Made by a program: the position numbers and the translations under genes. A stretch of DNA of 64,000 nucleotides, from NCBI GenBank assembly GCA_014529385.2, contig CM043942.1, forward strand, positions 60,653,684 through 60,717,683. The letters are read 5' to 3'. The DNA comes from Adiantum capillus-veneris. Its lineage: Eukaryota; Streptophyta; Polypodiopsida; Polypodiales; Pteridaceae. The notes under the pieces are model-generated. The model searched no databases and was not told where the DNA came from. It saw nothing but the letters and a program-made list of their open reading frames with translations. Shown here one piece after another: positions 54,309 through 64,000 of the stretch (within the stretch, counting starts at the first letter, position 1; every line of letters starts with the position of its first letter).

Positions 54309-55949
54309 TGTAATGGAATTAGCCTATTCAACTTGAGAATAGCGGAAATTAATGAGAATAATTTCGAGAAATAACTTTGTGAGCATAGCGGGTAGACATA
54401 TTTGAAGATAGCAACATAATCATAGCAATTAGTTAACTTGGCATGAACAATACTTTTGCAAGAGAGAGAATTTATAGAACATGACAACAATTGAAGACCG
54501 GATTTATGTGGAGCCGGTCCCCCCTCCAATAGTCATTTGTATTATGATTTCTCCCATTAAGAGAGACTTGTTACAATACATTCTTTGTGTTCCTTGTGAC
54601 CTAGGTGATGCAATGAATATGGAAAGCTTCATGCATCACAATCATAGCATAACATGAACTTGAAGAAAGCTTTAATTGTCCCAAGCCTCAGTCCCAAGAC
54701 CTCAAACACCTTCGAAGGTGGAGAGAGCTAGCAGGGAATGAGGGTAGGGAAGAGGAAGAAGAAACATTTCATAGGAGAAAGAACTAGTTCCTCACTTATC
54801 ATATTCTTGTTGCTAGCATACATAATAGCATAGTAATGAAGAAGAAGGAGATGACAAGCTCAAGCATTGAAGCATGGCTCTTGGTTGGATTTGCACTCCA
54901 AAGCCAAGAGTGTTGGTGTAGGCTCTCAACGTCTACTTGCTTGGAGAGGGAGCTCCTGCACTTTGCATAGCACACAATGAGAGTGATTGTGAGTGTGTGT
55001 GGGTGAGTATACCCCTCAAGCAAGCCCCTAGCTAGCTTGGGTCGACCCCCCCTTGTAGCTCATGCTTGAAGCTCATTGGACCCTCCCAGGCCTAGCCAAT
55101 CATGAGCAGGAGGCATTACAAGCAGTAGGGGTAGCCTTGAGACAAGCCTTGAGACAAGTGTCCCCCTTTCCTTTTTGAGAGAGAGGGCCAGATAAATGCT
55201 AAAACAATTAGATAATTCATGTAATTTATCATTGGACCCATTTGAAGCTCAGCCAATAGGCTTCAAGCAACACATGAAGGTAACATGGGTAGGGGCCTGA
55301 CATGTGTCCTTGCTGCCTCTTCAAGTTGGGGCTTCCCTTGTGTGTGTGAGTGGGTGTTCTCTCTCTAGCCCCTAGGAAAAGGGCTCGCCCCCCCTCTTGT
55401 AGGAATGCTTTTGACTTTAGGTGATCAAGCACCTTACTCACCAAGCATGACAAAGCACTTGAACTAGGGGGTGTTCCCACAAGCATCTCAGGCAAGCTTC
55501 TCAAGGCACCTCAAGTACCTTAATCATGCAGCAAGTCAAGCACCTCAAGCATGGAGCCAGTCAAGCACCTCAAGTATCTTAATCAAGCACCTCAAGCATG
55601 ACAAACACCTCAATCACGACAAGCACCTCAAGCAAGACAAGCACCTCGAGCTTGGGCCGGGTTCCCACCTCAAGCTCAGCCCTAGCTTACCTAAGGTCAA
55701 AGGACTTTTACACACATTTATTGGAGGTCTTCAATGAAGATAACCCTAAGGTCTTATGCTCCATTGGTTAGCCTTGCTCTTTGATAGACCATCTCCCTTT
55801 TGGGCCCCTTTACCATTGGCCCCGTGTTGAGATAGATCTATAAGCACATATCTATATCTTAACACTTGTTCCCGTTTATTCTCCCACATTAAGTGATCAA
55901 TTTAATATGAGAAAATCATTTGGTTGGTTAGATATTAGATTTTATGACA
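54309..55949 (-). repeat. Gypsy-A 5' LTR (1,641 bp)
   Basis: Complete, with TGTAATGG at 54309 and TTATGACA at 55949 on the plus strand (TG..CA in element orientation). It is followed by the TCATG duplication at 55950-55954. Its partner is 22874-24525. The CAAGCACCTCAAG array at 55500-55660 is shorter than in the other copies. Confidence 0.96.
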
Positions 55950-58507
55950 TCATGAGTAGGATAAGTCTTCTCATGATCTCTCAGCTTTCGCGAAGTATAC
56001 GCCACTTGTCTCCTTTCTTGAGTAAGAACTCCGCCTAGAGCGAATTTGCTAGCGTCGGTCGCTACTTCAGATTCCTTAGTGAAATCTGGAAGCTTTAAAA
56101 TAGGAGCTGAGACCAAGAATTCTTTTAGCTTAGCAAAGCTAGACTCGTGCTCGGTCTTCCATTCGATCCTCATTCCTTTCTTCAGAAGTTCCGTCAAAGG
56201 TGCAGCAATGCAAGCATAATCCTTGACAAAAATCTTGTACCATCTCGTTATTCCAAGAAATCCTCTTACTTCGCTGACGGTGGATGGTTGAGGCCAATCA
56301 ACGATGTCCTTGACCTTGTCTAGGTCCATTGAAATCCCCTCAGCCGATATGACAAATCCAAGATAGTTGACTTTTGGTGAGCAAAAAGTGCACTTTCTCT
56401 CTTTAGCGTAAAGTTGGTGTTCTCGAAGAAGATCAAGTACTTTGCGAACATGTTCTTCGTTATCTGCCTCGTTCTTAGAGTAGATCAGAATGTCATCAAA
56501 GAAAACCAAGACAAAATCATCCAGGTAAGCTCTGAAAATATCCTGCATAAGTCGATTGAAGCTTGCAGGAGCATTTGTTAGACCAAAAGACATTACTGTG
56601 AACTCGTAGTGCCCATACCTAGTATTGAAAGCCGTCTTTGGAATATCCGATTCCTTGATCCTGATTTGGTAATATCCTGAACTTAGATCTATATTTGTAA
56701 ATATTTTGGCGCTGTGGAGTCTGTCCAAAAGTTCGTCAATCCTTGGAATTGGGTACTTGTTCTTGACAGTTACCTGGTTCAGTCCCCGGTAGTCTATGCA
56801 TAGCCTTAAGGTCCCATCCTTCTTTTTTCTGAAAAAGAACTGGAGCACCCCAAGGAGAAGTACTGGGTCGAATGAATCCTTGCTCAATGAGTTTTCTAAG
56901 TTGTTCCTTTAGTTTGATGGCCTCTGGAAGTGACATCTTATAAGGTCTTTTTGAGATAGGTTCACATCCAGGGATAGTTTCAATCTCATGATCTACCTCT
57001 CTAAGTGGCGGAAGATTCGTAAGGTCTTCAGGGAATACATCATCATACTCTCTCAACCAGTTTGGTCGAAATGAGGTATCTGATTGGTCCACCTTGTTGA
57101 GTTTTACTGCATAAATTTGCTGACCCTTCCTTAGTCCCTTCAAAAGTCTGCTGGCCTTCACCAGAGTAGCCTTAGGTCTCCCATTTTCCCCATGGATTAA
57201 GGCTTTATTACCCAAGTTATCTGTAAAGGTAAAATTCCCTTGTGCACAATGTATGTGGGCCCTATTTTGCTTTAGCCAGTCCATCCCTAGTATCCCATCA
57301 AAGAATCCTAAGGGTAGGGTTCGAAATTGGGCAGAAGTTGGGTGTCCCCCTAAATCAAAATCGATTTTTCCTGCAGAATGTTGAGATACTACTTCCTTGC
57401 CGTTTGCTAGCTCTACAACTAGCTTGCTTGTTGGATACTTATCTAGCTTTAGCTTCCTCATGCATCTGGGTGAAAGAAATGAAAGAGTACTACCACAATC
57501 TATAAGGAAGTTAACTTGTTCACCTCTGAGAGATCCTGGCGTATGAATGACTGCGTATTTCTCGCAACCATTGGGATTGTCAATTGCAGCATGTAGGTTT
57601 GCTCTCTCCACTTCTTCGTCACCCACAGTTGGTTGTACCACTGCGGCATTCACTCTGGCGGTAGCTCCATACCCTTGCCCTCTGTTCATCCTTCCATGTC
57701 CTCCTCTTCCATTAGATTGGCCACGCCCATGGGTATTCAAGGGTATGGCATTGGCATTGGTTGCCTGAATGTTCCTGGGGCAATTGGATCTGTAATGTCC
57801 ATGCTCGCCGCAGCCATAGCATCGGACATCAGGGAACTCCATGGTTGTGGTGGTAGCCACAATAGGGCGCTCGTTTTATGCTTGGTTGGCTGGTCTGTTA
57901 TCCCAAGCAGTTGTCCTTGCCCTCTTTGCCCAATGATTCCTAATGTTCTGATTAACCTTTTGTACTTCGAGAGCTAGAGGTTTGGCCCTCAACAAGGCAT
58001 CCTGTAGCGTCGTCGGCTTGAGATCTTCCAACCGAGTATTCAGGGGATCGATTAGTCCTTGGCAGAACCCTGCCACCTGTTGTTCCAAGGTCATCTTAGG
58101 AGCATATCTCCGAAGAGTGACAAACTTTGCATAGTATTCTTCGATAGATGAATTCAGCTGCCGAAGTGAAAAGAATTCATTCATCCTCAAGGTTCTATAG
58201 GCAGGTGGTAAATAACGTCCCATTATTGCAGCTTTAATGTCTTCCCATGATTGGGAAGATCCCTTAATATCCATGTCTCTGCAATGTTGCTTCCACCATA
58301 TCTTGGCATCGCCAGTCAAGCGGAACATCGCAAGCATGGTCTGATTTACAGGTTGGGTCCCTGCAGCTTCAAAGTCATCGTCCATGGCTTCCATCCATAC
58401 TTCTGCATCTCTCTCCACATTTGCCCCCTCGCCCTTAAAGATCGGAGGTTGGGCTTGCTTAAGGAGAAGCTTGTTCTCTTGCGCTGTCGAGTACAGAGCA
58501 ACAGGCG
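55950..58507 (-). pseudogene. Gypsy-C gag-protease-RT-RNase H start
   Basis: The gag frame is open from about 58507; no ATG is convincing, and the GTG at 58418 is internal. Gag: LAMFRLTGDAKIWWKQHCRD; LPPAYRTLRMNEFFSLRQ. A stop at 57876 lies before the knuckle CYGCGEHGHYRSNC near 57820. Protease VNFLIDCGSTLSFLS near 57510 has D-C-G; DGILGMDWL follows near 57290. A one-base frameshift in a T-rich tract (about 56825) splits RT; then [34 protein letters not shown] (usually MPFGL) and [11 protein letters not shown] near 56475. RNase H begins and ends at YPTHD on the Gypsy-A insertion. Confidence 0.9.
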
Positions 58508-58728
58508 GTACCTACATGGATTATACAAATTCTTGATACATTACTTGGATTTCAAAATAGACACGAGACTTTAAATAAAATTCAAGATTCTACTTTATCA
58601 AGAGACAGAGATTCAGAGACAAAAAGCACTTTATTGATGAAAATTTATTACAATTGAAACCCCTCAAGGTTTAGGATAACTGATGATCAGCTTATTACAT
58701 GGCTTTATGGATTGCGTATAAAATACGC
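58508..58728 (-). other. Gypsy-C region between leader frame and gag
   Basis: 220 bp, AT-rich, no open frame. On the minus strand it ends ..CCATGTAG just before the open gag frame, which looks like a possible splice acceptor; this is a guess. Confidence 0.4.
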
Positions 58729-59244
58729 CTAGGAGATGGTATTCACATGATGCACTACTTCATTCGTGTAATAGTTTCTATACTCATTCTTGAGTGGATA
58801 ATAAACTAAGATATCAAGCCGGAGTTCTGCTTTCAGTAATCCAAAGGTTTTGACTCGGTTCGCTAGGATCACGTTGGTGACCTTCTCCAAGAGCCAGTCG
58901 TTGATGGTTTGATTGGAGTTGTCTGAAACAGTCTCCTCCAATCGTATAGGCACCAAGTAGAATATCTCTATGACCCTCAACTCTTCTCCGCAATGTATCT
59001 TCTTCAAATCGGTAGCCAGGCATCCTAGCTTCCGAGCGTTGATGTAGTAAACCCCTCCTGGAAATGTCCAATCAAGTTCCCATCCTCTATCAATGTGAGT
59101 GGAGTGTGGCATATAAGCCTTCAACAGTATCTCCATGACATCTCGCCTGAACTGGTAAACTGGGGAACTTCGAGCTTGCTCAAAAATAAGCTCAAACACT
59201 TGGAACTTCCGATATTCGAGCACGGGGTCTTCCTGCAACACCAA
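58729..59244 (-). CDS. Gypsy-C leader open frame, 171 codons, unknown
   Basis: It lies between the primer-binding site and gag, on the coding strand of the element. The frame opens at a TTG; a stop lies six codons upstream, and the first ATG is about residue 37 (MEILLKAYMPH). The product has no motif I recognise: globular, mixed composition, with WELDWTFPGGVYYINARKLG and VRRLD-like charged stretches, no zinc knuckle, no membrane segment. Chromoviruses normally have no coding frame here. It might be a captured exon or a remnant of gag. Whether it is translated is unknown. Confidence 0.45.
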   Translation of the reverse strand: MVLQEDPVLEYRKFQVFELIFEQARSSPVYQFRRDVMEILLKAYMPHSTHIDRGWELDWTFPGGVYYINARKLGCLATDLKKIHCGEELRVIEIFYLVPIRLEETVSDNSNQTINDWLLEKVTNVILANRVKTFGLLKAELRLDILVYYPLKNEYRNYYTNEVVHHVNTIS

Positions 59245-59341
59245 TGCAAGGAATTCGGATCAACTACCTATATACTTTCACTTCCTTTTAAATGTTCAAA
59301 CAATACGACTTTATTTCTCAGCCTAACCTAGGCTCTCTAAC

Positions 59342-59357
59342 CTAGGCTCTGATACCA
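59342..59357 (-). promoter_or_regulatory. Gypsy-C primer-binding site (initiator tRNA-Met type)
   Basis: On the minus strand TGGTATCAGAGCCTAG starts two bases after the 5' LTR. A 14-bp direct repeat (CTAACCTAGGCTCT) lies at its outer end (59323-59350). Confidence 0.9.
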
Positions 59358-59359
59358 GG

Positions 59360-61396
59360 TGTGAGGTCCCCACACCGCCGTATCAACCAGCGGATTTGAT
59401 GGTGAACCTGGTGGCCACTAGATCTCTTTCGGAAGCAAACAAAATGGTTCAGGGTTCGACTAGAGGACGATATCTCATCACAAGGTGAGTCGAGTTCGAG
59501 CCTACTAGCAGGGAGATCTAGCTCCACCTCGCAGGGGAAGCGTACTTAAACTATCTAGCGATCCTAAGACCCACCTTCCAAGAGGAGAGAAGCCCCGAGT
59601 TCCTTTTTCCCCATGTTTCAAAGGCACGTACTCTCGAGATTTCACCGCTCTAGGTGCAATGAGTATTACTAATTTCAAAGTAAGCACTATGGGGACAGAG
59701 AGTTCCCGACCAATTGGGACCACCCATCTCGTAGGCATTGGCAACCTGAGCCAAGCCCCCACTTTCCACCCCCATACTCACACTTCCTTGTGTGACCTAA
59801 TTACTACCACAAAGGTTGTTCAACATAAACATTCCTTGTTTTAATTCTGAAGTACATTGTTCGTTAAGACAGCCCTTCAACCAGTATTGCAAACAGCACC
59901 AAGACAGAATTCTAGTAAAAATTCTACTCAAACTTATTCATAAAAGTTCCAATGTTCTGGAGGTACAACATCCCCCCTCCAGCGAGATTTCACTCCTCCC
60001 ATTGTCGCCTAGCTGCCCATACAACTAGGTATGTCCACCGCATAGAAAGCACGTCATGGACACTCCCACCGTATAGAAAGCAAGTCGTGGATTCAAGAGC
60101 CCTTAACGAGGAACTCTGCCCCCTATGATCAGTAGGGGGGTCAGGACCGATTCAACGTTCGAAATAAAATAAAAATGTCGAGCTAAATTCTCCCTAGCAA
60201 ACATTCTTTCCTAATTGCAACTAGCATACCCATCAATCATGTCCTTCCTACTTTAGAACTTAATGTACAATGAATTCAATGCCGAGGTTTCCGTCGGATT
60301 TCTCCAACATGTTTGGGGATATTTTCATTCCTAACTAAACGTGTGCAATGTTAAATTAAACAACTTGAATGAAATTATGATCTACCTCTTCCATTTCTTC
60401 GTCGATGGCCCGTGAGATGGCCGGTAATTGTTCGTCCATGGGAGCTTTTCCCTTCCCATTCACCTTGCTCGTTCCTGCCTCGTGGTTGTGGGCTCCACCA
60501 AAGAGAGTCCTCTTAACCGGGGCCATTTTAAACTCACTACTTTAAATAATTAACTTGGAGAAAAGAGCTAATGTCCGCAAGCATCATAACAAGCCAAATG
60601 ATAGATTAGCAACATCAAACAATGCCTGCTACATGAGAGGTTTAGATTTTTCCATATAGCAATCATTGTGGATGACATATAATCCTATGGTAACCGGCTC
60701 TAAAGATAATTACTCGGCTTACATGATTAAGAATAATAGGATTTCACTAATGGAATTACCAAAGAGATGAATTAAGCACGATTAATCTCTTTCCTAGCAA
60801 TTAGAGGGTGCAGAATCACTACATGCATAGGTGTGAGAAAAACCACCTCTTAGAGACTTAATGACAGATTAATCTTACCTTAATTATATCTTAATGCATA
60901 ACAAAAATGAATCTAAATCAGATACAATATTAATGCGTGATAGAAAGAGTGATTCTCATCAATCTACACAATTACAAGCTTACTGATTAATTTCTATGCT
61001 ACCTAGAGAGAGAAAATTCTAATAATCGTGTACTAATCATTAATTAAGAGTGATGAATGGCTGATAATTCAGTTATTGGATGATGATTACATAATAGAAT
61101 ATGGTTAAGGAGAATTTAGAGAGTAATTATAGAGAATTATGACTAGGAGTAAGCATAATAGACGAGAAATTTAGATGGTAGAGAAAGGAATTTACAGATG
61201 GCATTAATTAAACCGTGGTTACCGCGATTAAGGGCTGATAATCTTCTCAATTTTTTAATCTAATCGAGCTTCTTGAGACGAGAATTTGGCAACACCTTCC
61301 TCCTTGCTTCTCCTTCAAAAGGTGTGTGAACCGGAAGCACCTTCCCAGTGTGTGTAGGTGTGTGTGTATCCACTGTGTGTGTGTGTGTATGAGCAT

Positions 61397-61464
<68 letters not shown>

Positions 61465-62128
61465 AAGTCTTTAAATAGGCTCCTACAGGCTGAAAATCGA
61501 CCTGGGTTGCTAAATGCATCTGGGAGCTTCTCCAATTAAGCATGGCAAGTCTAGTTCCCTACTCACCAAGTGTCAGGTTGGCTAGTTTAACTCACTCTGA
61601 GACTTAGTTACTGGCTTTGCAGCTTTCCCAGGACTCCCACAAGGCAAGAGGGAGCCCCCTAGCTGCTAAAGCTGATCTGGAGTGGCCTGGGACCTGTTCC
61701 CACACAGTCCCGGGCTCCGGTGCCTCCCTGCTCAATTTTTGGAAAATTTGATTTTTGGCTAAAATGGGTCATACGAGTCGGATTTTGATGCCGTAAATTG
61801 CTATACGGAGCTCTAACTAAGACATACTGGACCAAGTACCTGGCATATTTAGCAGCCCCCGGGGTCCAAAAATGCATTTTTTGAAATTCGGGGTACGGGT
61901 GCAGTTTTTCGAGACGATCAAAACTAGACGGGTCGGGTGACCAAAAACTTGCTATTTTTGGAAATTTTTTTTACAAAAATTATTTTAATTCACATTTCGA
62001 AGCTTTAAAACAGTCTAAACATCATGGCACTGACAGAATTTGGAAAAATGCTAAAAATAGTAACTTTTTTCATTATGTTCATTTCATGGTACAATGGTGC
62101 TCTTTTGATCGGGGTCAGAGACCTTACA
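59360..62128 (-). repeat. Gypsy-C 5' LTR (2,769 bp)
   Basis: Its partner is 18482-21221. It contains a (GT)n run at 61399-61463 and two units of the ~30-bp repeat at 60035-60093. No supported gene lies inside; His-Thr repeat frames at 61247-61543 come from the microsatellite. It is followed by TTGCA at 62129-62133. Confidence 0.95.
61399..61463. repeat. (GT)n microsatellite
   Basis: A 65-bp uninterrupted GT run inside the Gypsy-C 5' LTR, much longer than the interrupted homologue at 20524-20603. Confidence 0.97.
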
Positions 62129-63776
62129 TTGCATAACAGTAAATTGGATGCACCTTTGTCTAGGCGTACTCATTCAGGCTCTTGCCATGCATCAGATTGT
62201 TATGATTTGGTTGTGTCTAGCTTACATGATGTTGAGGAACCTCTATCTTTTGATGAAGCACAGAATTCAAAAAATTGGATGGCTGCCATGCAATCAGAAT
62301 ATGATGCACTTATATAAAATGACACATGGACTTTATGTGATTTGACCCCTAGGAAAAAGGCCATAGGTACAAAGTGGGTTTACAAGTTGAAACGCAAGTC
62401 GGATGGTGAGATCGACCACCGTAAGGCTCGACTTGTTGCAAACGGTTATGCATAGCAAAACGGCATAGATTATGAAGAGACTTTTGCTCCCACTTGTCGT
62501 ATGACTACTATGCATTTTCTATGTGCATTGGCAACTCATTTTGGTTGGGATATACATCAATCAGACATTGTTACTGCTTTTTTGAATGGTGACATATTTG
62601 AGGAAGTTTATGTAATGCAGCCTTGCGGTTTTGTCAAGAAAGGACAAGTGGACAAAGCGTGGAGATGTAAAAAGGCTTTGTATGGGTTGAAGTAATCTCC
62701 TCGTGTTTGGTATGAGAAAGCTGACACTCATTTGGTCAAATGAGGCTTTCATAACAATCCAACATAAAGCACATTGTATGTCAAGCGTGAGGGCGATGTA
62801 CTTCTCATTGTTGTTCTTTATGTGGATGATTTGCTGATCAATGGTCCTAATGAGGCATATATTGCTGAATTTAAGGCTGATTCAAATGCTACTTTCAAGC
62901 TGAAATATTTGGGGCTGTTGCATCATTACTTGGGAATACAATTTAAGAAGTGTGATGGTGGTATTGCCTTGTGTCAGAAAAGTTACATAGAGACATGCTA
63001 TGTAAGTTTGGACTTGAGGATTGCAAACCTCTTTCCACTCCCATGGAAACATGAATGAATTTAAGTCTACATGATGCTGGTGATCTTGCTAATGTCATTA
63101 TTTACCAAACTGTTGTTGGCTGTCTCATTTATGTATGCAACACGAGGCCAGATATTCAATTTGCAGTCTCACAGGTCAGCAAATTTATGCATAGGCTAGG
63201 GTCTAAGCATTGGCAGACTGTCAAGAGGATTTTTTGCTACCTTAGTGGCACTTTAACATCTTGTTTTGTTTTATTCCAAGGGGGGATCATTGCCCCCAGC
63301 CTTACATGCTTTTTCAAACTCAGATTGGGCTAGTTGTTTTGACACGTGAGTGTCCACAAGTGGTTTTTGTTTCATGCTTGGCAGCTCATGTATATCATGA
63401 TTGAGCAAGAAGCAACCTACTGTGGCCACTTCTAGTTGTGAGGATGGGTATAGGGAAGTCTTGACAACTATAGTTGATTGTGTATGACTCAGATGCCTTA
63501 CGGCTAATTTGGGTGTTGGACAAGACACTACCAACACTATCCACATTGACAATCAGAGCACATTGCCAGTTGCGAGTAACCCAGTTTTTCATGCTCACAC
63601 GAAGCACATTGAGATTGCATTACCACTATCTCATGGAGAGGCTCTCAACAAGAGAGATCATCTTGGCTTATGTGCCCACCCAGGACAACATTGCCGATCT
63701 TTTCACAAAGGCATTGTCTCATGAGAAGCTTGAAGCTTTCCACAAAGCTTTGGTCTTACTCCCCCCTGTGGACTGA
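62129..63776 (+). pseudogene. Copia-4 reverse transcriptase-RNase H (broken)
   Basis: It continues the element cut at 18481 and matches Copia-1 from about 4766 to 6404. Visible blocks: VTAFLNGDIFEEVYVMQP near 62570; intact LYVDDLLINGP near 62815; ARTKHIE-like and FTKALSHEKLEAFHKAL near 63700-63740. Stops include TAA near 62315, TAG near 62453 and 62692, and several frame changes, so it is long dead. It has YVDD where Copia-1 has DVDD. Confidence 0.88.
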
Positions 63777-63840
63777 TCATGTCCTCAGGGCATGGCACTT
63801 CCCTTTACTCATGTGCCAGCTCTTGTTCACCGCATCACTC

Positions 63841-63851
63841 CAGGGGGGATT
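63841..63851 (+). promoter_or_regulatory. Copia-4 polypurine tract
   Basis: CAGGGGGGATT lies next to the 3' LTR, parallel to 6467-6479 in Copia-1. Confidence 0.82.
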
Positions 63852-64000
63852 TGTTACCATATACATGTGGTAGTGATGTGTGTGAACACATTAGGACTGC
63901 TGGAACATTTTTCCCCTCTTTAGGAGGTTTTTTCCCCTGTGCATTGTATATACTCCCATCACTCTAGGGCTATCTATCTTTCCATTGCACACTAAGTAAA
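63852..64000 (+). repeat. Copia-4 3' LTR, partial (runs off window)
   Basis: It begins TGTTACCATATACATGTGG and is colinear with the first 149 bp of the Copia-1 5' LTR (1571 on). The rest lies beyond the window. Confidence 0.92.

Larger units (their letters stand above)
22874..55949 (-). mobile_element. Gypsy-A, chromodomain Ty3/gypsy element (host of Gypsy-B)
   Basis: About 8.9 kb without Gypsy-B. LTRs are 22874-24525 and 54309-55949. TCATG duplications at 22869-22873 and 55950-55954 lie inside the RNase H region of Gypsy-C, splitting the motif YPTHD|LEL. On the minus strand it carries gag, protease and RT (51145-53893), then Gypsy-B, then RT end, RNase H, integrase and chromodomain (24885-26931). 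Two further LTRs of this family lie at the left of the window. Confidence 0.96.
18482..62128 (-). mobile_element. Gypsy-C, chromovirus-type Ty3/gypsy element (host of the Gypsy-A nest)
   Basis: About 10.6 kb once Gypsy-A and its contents are removed. LTRs of about 2.74-2.77 kb (TGTGAGGTCC..GACCTTACA) are flanked by TTGCA at 18477-18481 and 62129-62133. It lies on the minus strand: 5' LTR at right, primer-binding site, a leader open frame, gag, protease, RT, [Gypsy-A], RNase H, integrase, chromodomain-like end, polypurine tract, 3' LTR at left. It inserted between the integrase and RT sections of Copia-4. Confidence 0.95.

Noticed and set aside
61247-61543. His/Thr-repeat proteins here and at 20438-20683 and 12390-12774
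   Set aside because: They are translations of GT microsatellites inside LTRs.

Overview
This window is eukaryotic, almost certainly from a land plant with a large, repeat-rich nuclear genome. It is built almost entirely from LTR retrotransposons with plant-type gag-pol proteins (Copia, chromodomain Gypsy and one Athila/Tat-like Gypsy), plus broken LINE-1-like fragments. I cannot name the species. I found no host protein gene, no tRNA or rRNA gene and no CRISPR array. Element names here (Copia-1 to -4, Gypsy-A to -C, LTR-A) are labels local to this report.

Left block (1-13356). A partial LTR of family LTR-A (1-869, + orientation) is followed by an unrecognised 0.5 kb spacer. Next is a second, inverted LTR-A copy (1399-1570 continued at 11960-13356). 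Copia-1 (1571-11954, +, target duplication TTCAT) sits inside that second copy. Copia-2 (6515-11757, -, target duplication GTGAA) sits inside the 3' LTR of Copia-1.

Middle-left (13357-18481). Two copies of the 5' part of a dead LINE lie here. The first runs on through endonuclease, linker and start of reverse transcriptase. The second is cut and joined to a 5'-truncated Copia (Copia-4, same family as Copia-1).

Main nest (18482-62128). Five elements are stacked, and each junction is marked by a 5-bp target duplication: Copia-4 (17651-64000) contains Gypsy-C (18482-62128, -, TTGCA), which contains Gypsy-A (22874-55949, -, TCATG), which contains Gypsy-B (26932-51144, +, TTAGA/TTAGC), which contains Copia-3 (27174-32407, -, AGGGG) in its 5' LTR. 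Insertion order is therefore Copia-4, Gypsy-C, Gypsy-A, Gypsy-B, Copia-3. Gypsy-A and Gypsy-C are chromoviruses with C-terminal chromodomain-like ends. Copia-2 and Copia-3 are near-identical young sisters.

The most unusual component is Gypsy-B, about 19 kb once Copia-3 is removed. It has a 1,164-codon gag, a protease, RT/RNase H and two consecutive H2C2 zinc-binding segments before the integrase. After the integrase comes a second retropepsin-like domain, then a run of K-Q-[IV]-W repeats. An internal polypurine tract matches the terminal one over 12 nt. A further ~1,050-codon reading frame of unknown function lies next to the 3' LTR. Nine copies of a 24-bp palindrome (core CATCATACGCGTATGATG) sit at about 283- and 125-135-bp steps in its two non-coding regions only. 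This element is the best candidate for something not previously described.

Nearly every reading frame carries a stop or frameshift. Copia-2 (one frameshift) and Copia-3 (one nonsense codon) are closest to intact.
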